Made by a program: the position numbers and the translations under genes | Source of the DNA: Hymenobacter monticola | GTDB lineage: Bacteria > Bacteroidota > Bacteroidia > Cytophagales > Hymenobacteraceae | Direction of reading: 5' to 3' | Assembly: GCF_022811645.1 (NCBI RefSeq) | Contig: NZ_CP094534.1 | Location: 2,232,001-2,296,000 of the forward strand | DNA length: 64,000 bases | Shown here: positions 1-7,177 of the stretch, in pieces | Position numbering within the stretch: position 1 is the first letter of the stretch | Layout of the letters: every line of letters starts with the position of its first letter | The notes under the pieces: model-generated | The model's input: only the letters and a program-made list of their open reading frames with translations | Databases searched by the model: none | Told to the model about the DNA's origin: nothing

Positions 1-1
1 G

Positions 2-580
2 GAACTGGTGGACCGCAGCGTGGAGCCCGCCATTGCCGAGCGTTTCAGCAGCCTGATGAAGGCTTATGGCGACAGCGCCGTGGCCGTGGGCTCGGGCTTC
101 GATATGAACCCCTCGCCCGGCAACATTCGCGACGGCTTGATTACGGACGCCATGAAATCGGCCGGCGCGGCCCGCAAAGGTGGCTCGTCGCCTGTGGTGG
201 CCGTGCTCGACTACCCGGAGCCCGTGACCAAGCCCGGCCTGAACCTGCTCTGCACCCCCGGCAACGACGTGGAATCGACCACGGCCGAAGTAGGGTCGGG
301 GGCTAATATTGTGCTCTTCACCACCGGCCTGGGCACGCCTACCGGCAACCCCATTGCCCCGGTTATCAAAATAGCCAGCAATACGGCCCTGGCGCGTCGC
401 ATGCCCGACATCATCGACGTGAACACCGGAACGGTGATTGACGGCGAAGAAACCATCGAGCAGGCCGGCGAGCGCATTCTCGACTACGTCATTCGCGTAG
501 CCAGCGGCGAGGAAGAAATTGCCGCCGTGCGCCACGACCAAACCGACTTCATCCCGTGGAAGCGCGGGGTGAGCTTGTAA
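2..580 (+). CDS. uxaA: altronate dehydratase, C-terminal part (cut by window start)
   Basis: The reading frame is open from base 2 and has no start of its own, so the gene begins upstream of the window; 192 residues are visible. The segment matches the C-terminal half of altronate dehydratase (UxaA/GarD family), including the glycine-rich stretch [20 protein letters not shown] and the [19 protein letters not shown] region. The enzyme dehydrates D-altronate to 2-keto-3-deoxy-D-gluconate in the cytoplasm. The next genes (uxaC, kdgK, kdgA, exuT) supply the isomerase, kinase, aldolase and importer of the same pathway, which supports the call. The missing altronate oxidoreductase (uxaB) may lie upstream. 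A long inverted repeat follows the stop. Confidence 0.9.
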   Translation, partial: ELVDRSVEPAIAERFSSLMKAYGDSAVAVGSGFDMNPSPGNIRDGLITDAMKSAGAARKGGSSPVVAVLDYPEPVTKPGLNLLCTPGNDVESTTAEVGSGANIVLFTTGLGTPTGNPIAPVIKIASNTALARRMPDIIDVNTGTVIDGEETIEQAGERILDYVIRVASGEEEIAAVRHDQTDFIPWKRGVSL

Positions 581-592
581 ATACTTACCATC

Positions 593-694
593 TGTCATCC
601 TGAGCACAGCGAAGGACCTTATCGCGTCAGCTTCGGCTGAGTTACTGCAGGTCGTTTTGGCGTGATAAGGTCCTTCGCTGCGCTCAGGATGACA
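593..694. repeat. 102-bp palindromic intergenic element, copy 1
   Basis: The left arm 593-626 and right arm 661-694 are 34 bases each and pair at 32 of 34 positions. The loop is 34 bases and includes its own small stem (tcagc-ttcg-gctga). It shares the arm core gcgaaggacctt, the total length and part of the loop with copy 2 at 2277-2378. It lies between uxaA and uxaC and could form a strong hairpin in the mRNA or a cruciform in DNA. A processing or terminator role is inference. Confidence 0.9.
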
Positions 695-833
695 GCTGAT
701 TGCAAACTGCCTACGCAACCGTTTTCGCTAATAAATACTGCTCTGTGAAGAATACGGCCCCGGCGGCGGCCTACCTTCGGTGCTGGAAGCAGCCGCACTA
801 ACCGGGTCCCACCCCCATCCATCTTAGTTGCTC

Positions 834-2267
834 ATGAAGCCTTTCCTCAACGACGATTTTCTGCTGCAAACGGCCACGGCCAGCACGCTCTACCACGAGT
901 ATGCCAAGCAGATGCCCATTATCGACTATCACAACCACCTCATTCCTGAGCAGATAGCCGAAGACAAGCAGTTCGAAAACATCACCCAAATCTGGCTCTA
1001 CGGCGACCACTACAAGTGGCGCGCCATGCGGGCCAACGGCATTCCCGAGCGCTACATCACCGGCAACGCGTCGGACTGGGAGAAGTTTGAGAAATGGGCC
1101 GAAACCGTGCCCTATACCCTGCGCAACCCGCTTTACCACTGGACGCACCTGGAGCTGCGCCGCTACTTTGGCATTACCGAGCTGCTGAATAAGGACAGCG
1201 CCCGCCGCATCTACGACGAGTGCAACGCCAAGCTGCAAACCGCCGAGTACTCGGTGCAAAACCTGCTGAAAATGATGCAGGTGGAAACCCTCTGCACCAC
1301 CGACGACCCAGCCGACGCGCTGGAGCACCACCAGGCGCTGGCCGCCTCGGGCTTCGCCGTCAACGTGCTGCCCACCTTCCGCGCCGACAAGGCGATGGCC
1401 CCGGAATCGGCCGCGGCCTACAACCAGTACCTCGACAAGCTGGCCGCTGCCGCCGAGCTGGAAATTCGCACCTTCGCTGACCTGGAAAAGGCCCTGCGCC
1501 GCCGCCACGACTTCTTTGCCAGTGTGGGCAGCCGCCTGTCGGACCACGGCCTGGAGCAGATTTACGCCGCCGACTACACAGAGGCCGAAATCGACGCCAT
1601 CTTCTCAAAGGTGCGCGGCGGCGCCGAGCTGACGGCGGATGAGGTGCTGAAGTTCAAATCGGCAATGCTGGTGCTGCTGGCTGTGCTGGACTGGGAAAAG
1701 GGCTGGACGCAGCAGTACCACATCGGCGCGCTGCGCAACAACAACTCCCGCATGCTGCGTGAGCTGGGCCCCGACACGGGCTGGGACAGCATTGGTGACT
1801 TCTCGCAGGGCCGCGCCCTTTCCGCCTTCCTCGACCGCCTCGACGGGCAGGACAAGTTGGCCAAAACCATTATCTACAACCTGAACCCGGCCGACAACGA
1901 GCTGATTGCCACAATGATTGGCAACTTCAACGATGGCTCGGTGGTGGGCAAGATTCAGTTCGGCTCCGGCTGGTGGTTCCTCGACCAGAAGGACGGCATG
2001 GAAAAGCAAATCAACGCCCTGAGCAACATGGGCTTGCTGTCGCGCTTCGTGGGCATGCTCACCGACTCGCGCAGCTTCCTCTCGTATCCGCGCCACGAGT
2101 ATTTCCGCCGCGTGCTCTGCAACCTGCTCGGCAACGACGTGGAAAACGGCGAGCTGCCGGCCGATATGGATTTGCTCGGCACGATGGTGCAGAACATTTG
2201 CTACGGCAACGCCAAGCAGTATTTCGGTTTCGGCAAAGTGGCCGAAACGGCGGCCGTAACGGCGTAA
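834..2267 (+). CDS. uxaC: uronate isomerase (glucuronate/galacturonate isomerase)
   Basis: The 477-residue product has the usual length of UxaC, an amidohydrolase-fold enzyme that interconverts D-glucuronate with D-fructuronate and D-galacturonate with D-tagaturonate. The metal-binding DYHNH motif lies at residues 31-35, and the family stretches NPLYHWTHLELRRYFGI and LTDSRSFLSYPRHEYFRR are present. ATG 834 is preferred over an in-frame TTG six bases earlier because it gives MKPFLNDDF, the normal family N-terminus. It sits between uxaA and kdgK, with a 102-bp palindromic element on either side. The product is cytoplasmic and without a signal peptide. Confidence 0.95.
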   Translation: MKPFLNDDFLLQTATASTLYHEYAKQMPIIDYHNHLIPEQIAEDKQFENITQIWLYGDHYKWRAMRANGIPERYITGNASDWEKFEKWAETVPYTLRNPLYHWTHLELRRYFGITELLNKDSARRIYDECNAKLQTAEYSVQNLLKMMQVETLCTTDDPADALEHHQALAASGFAVNVLPTFRADKAMAPESAAAYNQYLDKLAAAAELEIRTFADLEKALRRRHDFFASVGSRLSDHGLEQIYAADYTEAEIDAIFSKVRGGAELTADEVLKFKSAMLVLLAVLDWEKGWTQQYHIGALRNNNSRMLRELGPDTGWDSIGDFSQGRALSAFLDRLDGQDKLAKTIIYNLNPADNELIATMIGNFNDGSVVGKIQFGSGWWFLDQKDGMEKQINALSNMGLLSRFVGMLTDSRSFLSYPRHEYFRRVLCNLLGNDVENGELPADMDLLGTMVQNICYGNAKQYFGFGKVAETAAVTA

Positions 2268-2276
2268 AATACCGCC

Positions 2277-2378
2277 TGTCATCCGGAGCGCAGCGAAGGA
2301 CCTTCTCACGTTTGCATTGGTCGAATCACTGCAAGCTGTTCAGTCGTGAGAAGGTCCTTCGCTGCGCTCCGGATGACA
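2277..2378. repeat. 102-bp palindromic intergenic element, copy 2 (perfect arms)
   Basis: Arms 2277-2310 and 2345-2378 are perfect 34-base reverse complements separated by a 34-base loop. Arm sequence and loop resemble copy 1 at 593-694 (both loops carry an actgca core), and the total length is identical. It separates uxaC from kdgK within what should be one transcription unit, so it may modulate read-through or mRNA stability. Confidence 0.93.
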
Positions 2379-2417
2379 GATGAATACCAAAACCCTAAGA
2401 CCCCAAGTCCCCAATAG

Positions 2418-3428
2418 ATGAAGCAAGTTGTCACGTTTGGCGAAATCATGATGCGGCTATCGCCGCCGCTGAATTACCGGTTCGCGCAAGCCCAAAGCCT
2501 GGAAATTACCTACGGCGGCGGCGACGCCAACGTGGGCGCCTCGCTGGCTGGCCTGGGCGTGCCCGCCGCCCACGTCACCTGCTTCCCTAACAACGACTTG
2601 GGCCGCGCCGCCGCCCAGCAGTTCCGCGCCCTGGGTGTGAATATGGATGCTACCGTATACCAGGGCGACCGCCTCGGGCTGTATTTCTTGGAAGTAGGGG
2701 CGGGGATGCGCCCCAGCAAAGTGGTGTACGACCGCGCCAACTCGGCCTTTGCGAACCTTGACCCAGCTGCCTTTAACTGGGATGAAATTCTGAAGAATGC
2801 CGGCTGGCTGCACTGGACGGGCATCACGCCCGCCATCTCGGCCAGTACGGCCGAGGCCACGCGCCAGGCCATTGCCGCCGCGCGCCGTTTGGGCATCACC
2901 GTGTCGGCCGACGTGAACTACCGCCGCAACCTATGGCAGTACGGCCAGACGGCCCAGTCGGTGATGAGCGAGCTGGTGGAAGGCTGCGACATTGTGGTGT
3001 GCTCCGAGAATGACGCGGAGGACTTGTTTGGCATCGTGCCTGAGCCGGGAACGGACAATAAATTCGTGTCGGTGGCGCGTCAGGTGATGGCGCGGTTTCC
3101 GCAAATCAAGCAGGTCATCACCACCCGCCGCAAGACGCACAGCGCCTCGCACAATGGGTTGAAAGGCATTTACTACGACGGCAAGCAGTTTCTGGAAACC
3201 GTCACCTACGACATCAACCCCATTGTGGACCGCATTGGCGGGGGCGACGCCTTCATGGCTGGCTTCATCTACGGCTCGCTGAACTACGACAACCCGCAGC
3301 AGGCGCTTACCTTCGGGGTGGCCGCTTCGGCCCTGAAGCACACCGTACACGGCGACATCAACCTCGTGACGGTGGCCGAAGTGGAAGAAATCATGAAAGG
3401 CAACACCAGCGGCCGCCTGCTTCGCTAA
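2418..3428 (+). CDS. kdgK: 2-keto-3-deoxygluconate kinase (PfkB family)
   Basis: This 336-residue PfkB-family sugar kinase has the substrate-binding GGGDANVG motif at residues 33-40 and the C-terminal GGGDAFMAGF motif, whose aspartate (about residue 276) is the catalytic base. Given its place between uxaC and the KDPG aldolase gene, it very likely phosphorylates 2-keto-3-deoxygluconate to KDPG with ATP. The N-terminus (KQVVTFGEIMMRLSPP) is typical of KDG kinases, supporting ATG 2418. The stop is 12 bases before kdgA, which implies co-transcription. Alternative substrates such as other ketoses cannot be excluded from sequence alone. Confidence 0.92.
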   Translation: MKQVVTFGEIMMRLSPPLNYRFAQAQSLEITYGGGDANVGASLAGLGVPAAHVTCFPNNDLGRAAAQQFRALGVNMDATVYQGDRLGLYFLEVGAGMRPSKVVYDRANSAFANLDPAAFNWDEILKNAGWLHWTGITPAISASTAEATRQAIAAARRLGITVSADVNYRRNLWQYGQTAQSVMSELVEGCDIVVCSENDAEDLFGIVPEPGTDNKFVSVARQVMARFPQIKQVITTRRKTHSASHNGLKGIYYDGKQFLETVTYDINPIVDRIGGGDAFMAGFIYGSLNYDNPQQALTFGVAASALKHTVHGDINLVTVAEVEEIMKGNTSGRLLR

Positions 3429-3440
3429 CTAACTGAAAAC

Positions 3441-4097
3441 ATGCCCCGACACTCCGCCGAAGAAACCCTCGCCACGCTGCTCCGCTACCCGGTGGTGCCC
3501 GTGTTCTACCACGCCGATTTGGCTTACACGCAGCGCATTCTCCAGGCTTGCTACACTGGCGGCATTCGCGTGTTTGAGTTTGTGAACCGGGGCGAGCAGG
3601 CGCTGGAGGTGTTCACGCAGCTGCAGTCCTTCGTGGCCGAGCAGTGCCCCGACATGATTCTGGGCATCGGCACCATTTACAAGGCCGAGGACGCAGCCAA
3701 GTTCATTGCCGCCGGGGCCGAGTTTGTGGTGCAGCCCTGTGCCACCGCCGAGGTGGCCGACGTGTGCCGCAGCCGCAACATTCCGTGGCTGCCCGGCGCC
3801 ATGACGCCCACCGAGATTTACCACGCCAGCCAGTTTGGCGCGGCCGTGGTGAAGATTTTCCCTGGCAACGTGGTGGGCCCCGACTATGTGAAAGCCCTGC
3901 GCGGCCCCATGCCCCACATCAAGCTAATGGTGACGGGCGGCGTGGAGCCCACCCGCGAAAGCCTCAGCGCCTGGTTTGGCGCCGGGGTGAATGCTGTGGG
4001 CATGGGCTCACAGCTCTTCAAAAATGCCGACGACACCGCTGCCCTCACCGCCAGCATCACGGAGCTGATGCAGACGGTTGACACCCTGAAAAAATAG
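3441..4097 (+). CDS. kdgA: KDPG / 2-keto-4-hydroxyglutarate aldolase
   Basis: The 218-residue class I aldolase has the KDPG aldolase layout. Glu46 and Arg50 in VFEFVNRG match the E. coli catalytic Glu45 and Arg49. Lys138 in VVKIFPGNVVG matches the Schiff-base lysine (Lys133 in E. coli), and TGGVEPT is the phosphate-binding loop. It splits 2-keto-3-deoxy-6-phosphogluconate into pyruvate and glyceraldehyde-3-phosphate, the last step of hexuronate breakdown. It starts 12 bases after kdgK and is followed by a GC-rich hairpin at 4100-4128 before the transporter gene. Confidence 0.94.
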   Translation: MPRHSAEETLATLLRYPVVPVFYHADLAYTQRILQACYTGGIRVFEFVNRGEQALEVFTQLQSFVAEQCPDMILGIGTIYKAEDAAKFIAAGAEFVVQPCATAEVADVCRSRNIPWLPGAMTPTEIYHASQFGAAVVKIFPGNVVGPDYVKALRGPMPHIKLMVTGGVEPTRESLSAWFGAGVNAVGMGSQLFKNADDTAALTASITELMQTVDTLKK

Positions 4098-4099
4098 TG

Positions 4100-4128
4100 C
4101 CCAACGGCGCGCCCTGCGCGCCGTTGGG
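4100..4128 (+). terminator. GC-rich hairpin after kdgA
   Basis: Twelve-base arms (4100-4111 and 4117-4128) are perfectly complementary with a five-base loop. There is no proper T-run afterwards, so it may be a weak terminator or an mRNA-end stabiliser rather than a full stop before exuT. Confidence 0.6.
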
Positions 4129-4174
4129 TTGATTACCGAGTAGTGCCCTGGTTTCAAATTCCCGAACTCGATAT

Positions 4175-5533
4175 ATGGCTTATTCCGCCCAAGCGCCGCC
4201 CACTTCCCCGCTGGCCACTGCCAACGCCGCCGTCGGCAAATACCGCTGGACCATCTGCGGGCTGGTGTTTTTCGCCACCACGATTAACTACCTCGACCGG
4301 GCGGTTATCTCGCTGCTGAAGCCCTACCTGGAAAAGGCCTTCAACTGGAATTCCGGCGACTACGCCAACATCGAAATTGCCTTTAAGCTGGCTTACGCAG
4401 CGGGCATGGTAGGCGTTGGTCGGGTGATTGACCGGCTGGGCACTAAGCTAGGCTACGCACTGTCAACCACGCTGTGGAGCATTGCCGCCATGGGCCACGC
4501 CGTGGTGAGCAGCACCTTTGGCTTCGGGGTGGCCCGGGCGTTCCTAGGCGTGACGGAGGCCGGCAACTTCCCGGCCGCTATCAAGACGGTGGCCGAGTGG
4601 TTTCCGCAGCGCGAGCGGGCGCTGGCCACGGGCATCTTCAACTCGGGCGCCAACGTGGGCGCCATTGTGGCGCCGCTGTCAGTGCCGCTCATTGCCGAGC
4701 AAATGGGCTGGCAATGGGCTTTCATCATCACCGGCGCACTGGGCTTTTTGTGGCTGGTAGCATGGCAGCTGATGTACACGCCACCGGCCGAGAACAAGCG
4801 GCTGAGCAAGGCCGAATTCGACTACATCAATGCCGACATTCCCGTTGGCCTGCCGGCTGAAGGCGTGACGGAAGAAAAGCCCAAGGCCTCGTGGGGCACG
4901 CTGCTGGGCTTCCGCCAAACCTGGGCCTTCGTGGTGGGCAAGTTCCTGACGGACCCCATCTGGTGGTTCTACCTGTTCTGGTTGCCCGATTTCCTGGGCA
5001 AGCAGTACGGCCTGAAAGGCACCGACATTGCGCTGCCGGTGGCGGCTGTGTACGTGCTGTCGAGCATTGGCAGCGTGGGCGGCGGCTACCTGCCGCTGAG
5101 CTTCATGAAGCGGGGCATGCCCGCGTTCCAGGCCCGCAAACGCGCCATGCTGCTCATTGCCTGCTGCGTGTTCCCCATCGTGTTTGCGCAGTGGCTGGGC
5201 GGCATGAATATGTGGCTGGCCGTGCTGGTAATTGGCATTGCCGCAGCGGCCCACCAGGCCTGGAGTGCCAACATCTTCACCACCGTGTCGGACATGTTCC
5301 CGAAGCGGGCCGTGGGCTCGGTCACCGGCATTGGCGGCATGGCTGGTGGCCTGGGCGGCATTGCCCTCACAGCGCTGGTGCAAAAGCGCATGTTCGTGCA
5401 CTTCGAGAGCATCGGCCAGATTGACAAGGCCTACTACATCATGTTTTTCATCTGCGGCGCAGCTTACCTGCTGGCCTGGGTGCTGATGTTCTCGCTGGTG
5501 CCGCGCATGGAGCCCATCAAGCTCGACGAATAG
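4175..5533 (+). CDS. exuT: MFS hexuronate transporter (ExuT-type, anion:cation symporter family)
   Basis: The 452-residue protein has about twelve membrane segments and the ACS-family opening FFATTINYLDRAVISLLKP (residues about 34-52), along with the MFS loop features GVGRVIDRLGTK and FPAAIKTVAEWFPQRERALATGI. Members of this family import glucuronate and galacturonate with protons. Its position at the end of the uxaA-uxaC-kdgK-kdgA cluster makes hexuronate uptake across the inner membrane the likely role. A 5543-5576 hairpin with a following T-poor tail marks the end of the transcript. The precise substrate is inferred from context. Confidence 0.9.
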   Translation: MAYSAQAPPTSPLATANAAVGKYRWTICGLVFFATTINYLDRAVISLLKPYLEKAFNWNSGDYANIEIAFKLAYAAGMVGVGRVIDRLGTKLGYALSTTLWSIAAMGHAVVSSTFGFGVARAFLGVTEAGNFPAAIKTVAEWFPQRERALATGIFNSGANVGAIVAPLSVPLIAEQMGWQWAFIITGALGFLWLVAWQLMYTPPAENKRLSKAEFDYINADIPVGLPAEGVTEEKPKASWGTLLGFRQTWAFVVGKFLTDPIWWFYLFWLPDFLGKQYGLKGTDIALPVAAVYVLSSIGSVGGGYLPLSFMKRGMPAFQARKRAMLLIACCVFPIVFAQWLGGMNMWLAVLVIGIAAAAHQAWSANIFTTVSDMFPKRAVGSVTGIGGMAGGLGGIALTALVQKRMFVHFESIGQIDKAYYIMFFICGAAYLLAWVLMFSLVPRMEPIKLDE

Positions 5534-5542
5534 TAACTTTTT

Positions 5543-5576
5543 AAACGGCGCGGCTTCCTTGGGAGCCGCGCCGTTT
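5543..5576 (+). terminator. terminator hairpin after exuT
   Basis: Thirteen-base complementary arms (aaacggcgcggct and its complement) with an eight-base loop follow the exuT stop by ten bases and close the hexuronate cluster. Confidence 0.75.
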
Positions 5577-5602
5577 GGATTTCTTCACAGGTATACTTCG
5601 AT

Positions 5603-6070
5603 ATGAAAATGCGGCCTTTGCTGCTGGCGTTGTTGCTGGCCTTGCCTGTCCTGACGTTCGCTCAGTCTTCTAACCCGAGAAGCATTGCAATTGTCAAAAC
5701 AATTGAAGCGCTGGAGCGCCAGCGCTTCGAGGCGCAGGTGAAAAAAGACTACGCTTTTCTGGAAAAGGCTTTTGCCGACGACCTGGTGTACACCCATGGC
5801 AGCGGCGTGCAAAACACCAAAACGGAATACATCCAGAGTATAAAGGATGGCAAAAGCCAGTACGGCAAAATCGAAATCGACGCCCTGAATGTGCGGCCCT
5901 ACAACGACGGCCAGACGGCCGTGGTGAACGGCACCATCCGCATCACCTCGCCGCCCCAAGCCGACGGCAGCACCAGCGTAGCCCGCATCAAGTACGTGGT
6001 GGTGCAAATCAAAGACAAGAAGAAAGGCTGGCAGGTAGTGCTGTGGCAGGCTCAGAAGCAAGCCAGCTAG
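5603..6070 (+). CDS. secreted DUF4440 / NTF2-like (SnoaL-like) protein
   Basis: The 155-residue protein opens with a signal peptide (MKMRPLLLALLLALPVLTFA, cleavage before QSS). The rest has the NTF2-like cone fold pattern seen in DUF4440: an N-terminal helix (IEALERQRFEAQVKKDYAFLEKAFADDLVYTHGSG), then alternating strands ending in KGWQVVLWQAQ. Proteins of this type bind small molecules or act as simple hydrolases or isomerases, but no substrate can be assigned. It stands alone between the exuT terminator and a perfect inverted repeat at 6083-6150. It is periplasmic or exported by prediction. Confidence 0.75.
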   Translation: MKMRPLLLALLLALPVLTFAQSSNPRSIAIVKTIEALERQRFEAQVKKDYAFLEKAFADDLVYTHGSGVQNTKTEYIQSIKDGKSQYGKIEIDALNVRPYNDGQTAVVNGTIRITSPPQADGSTSVARIKYVVVQIKDKKKGWQVVLWQAQKQAS

Positions 6071-6082
6071 AATCAATAAACG

Positions 6083-6150
6083 GTTAACAGTGAGCAGTTA
6101 ACAATCGACCCTATTACCCAAAAGCAACCTGTTAACTGCTCACTGTTAAC
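6083..6150. repeat. perfect 20-bp inverted repeat upstream of fbp
   Basis: Arms 6083-6102 and 6131-6150 are perfect reverse complements (gttaacagtgagcagttaac and its partner) separated by 28 bases. The arm is itself built from a gttaac-N8-gttaac repeat. It lies between the DUF4440 gene and fbp, ending 16 bases before the fbp start, so it could sit in the fbp leader. Confidence 0.85.
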
Positions 6151-6165
6151 TGCCAATTGACCTCC

Positions 6166-7173
6166 ATGTCCCAAGCCAACGAAAACACCCTGGCCACGCC
6201 CGTCGGCACCACCCTCGAGCGCTACATCAAGCGCAAAGAAGCCGAGTTTGCCTACGCCACCGGCGAGCTGAGCCAACTGCTGCGCGATATTGCCCTGGCC
6301 GGCAAAATTGTGAACCGCGAAGTGAATCGGGCAGGCCTCTCGCGCATAACCGGCAGCATGGGCGAGAAAAATGTGCAGGGCGAGCACCAACAAAAGCTCG
6401 ATGTGGAAGCCAACATCCGCTTCATCCGGGCCCTCACCAACGGGGGCGAGGCCTGCGCCATCTTGTCGGAGGAAGATGAGCACATCATCGAAACCGGTAA
6501 CACCAACGGCAAGTACGTGGTGGCCATCGACCCGCTCGACGGCTCGTCGAACATCGACGTGAACGTGAGCATCGGTACCATTTTCAGTATCTACCGCCGC
6601 GTGTCGCGCATCGGTGGGCCGGCCCGCAAGGAAGACTTTTTGCAGGGCGGCCGGGCGCAGGTGGCGGCGGGCTACATCCTGTACGGCTCCAGCACCATGC
6701 TCGTGTACACCACCGGGCACGGCGTGGCGGGCTTCACCTACGAAAACTCGCTGGGCGAATTCTTCCTCTCGCACCCCGACATCAAGATTCCGCGCCAGGG
6801 CCCGGTGTTCAGCTGCAATGAGGGCAACTGGTTCGACTACCCCGAGTTCGTGCGCACTTTCCTGATGAAATGCAAGGAGCGCCGCCTCACCGCGCGCTAC
6901 GTGGGCTCGCTGGTAGCCGATTATCACCGCAACCTGTTCACGGGCGGCATCTACCTCTACCCACCCACTACGGCCAAGCCGGAGGGCAAGCTGCGCCTTC
7001 TCTACGAAGGCTACCCGCTGGCCTTCCTCATCGAGCAGGCTGGCGGCATGGCCGTGACCGGCGCCGACGTAGTGCTTGACGTGCACCCGAACGCCGACCT
7101 GCACCAACGCGCCCCCCTGTTCGTGGGCTCGGCCGATTTGGTGGAGGAGCTGCAAGCCGTGGCGGCGCAGTAA
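6166..7173 (+). CDS. fbp: class 1 fructose-1,6-bisphosphatase
   Basis: This 335-residue enzyme hydrolyses fructose-1,6-bisphosphate to fructose-6-phosphate, the committed step of gluconeogenesis. It carries the metal-binding ILSEEDE motif, the class 1 signature DPLDGSSNIDVNVSIG beginning at residue 122, and the substrate-binding region YVGSLVADYHRNLFTGGIYLYP followed by GKLRLLYEGYPLAFLIEQAGG. ATG 6166 (MSQANENTLATP) is preferred over TTG 6157. The gene ends four bases before the next CDS, so the two are probably co-transcribed. The link to hexuronate use, which yields triose and pyruvate and needs gluconeogenesis, is contextual. Confidence 0.96.
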   Translation: MSQANENTLATPVGTTLERYIKRKEAEFAYATGELSQLLRDIALAGKIVNREVNRAGLSRITGSMGEKNVQGEHQQKLDVEANIRFIRALTNGGEACAILSEEDEHIIETGNTNGKYVVAIDPLDGSSNIDVNVSIGTIFSIYRRVSRIGGPARKEDFLQGGRAQVAAGYILYGSSTMLVYTTGHGVAGFTYENSLGEFFLSHPDIKIPRQGPVFSCNEGNWFDYPEFVRTFLMKCKERRLTARYVGSLVADYHRNLFTGGIYLYPPTTAKPEGKLRLLYEGYPLAFLIEQAGGMAVTGADVVLDVHPNADLHQRAPLFVGSADLVEELQAVAAQ

Positions 7174-7177
7174 GTCC

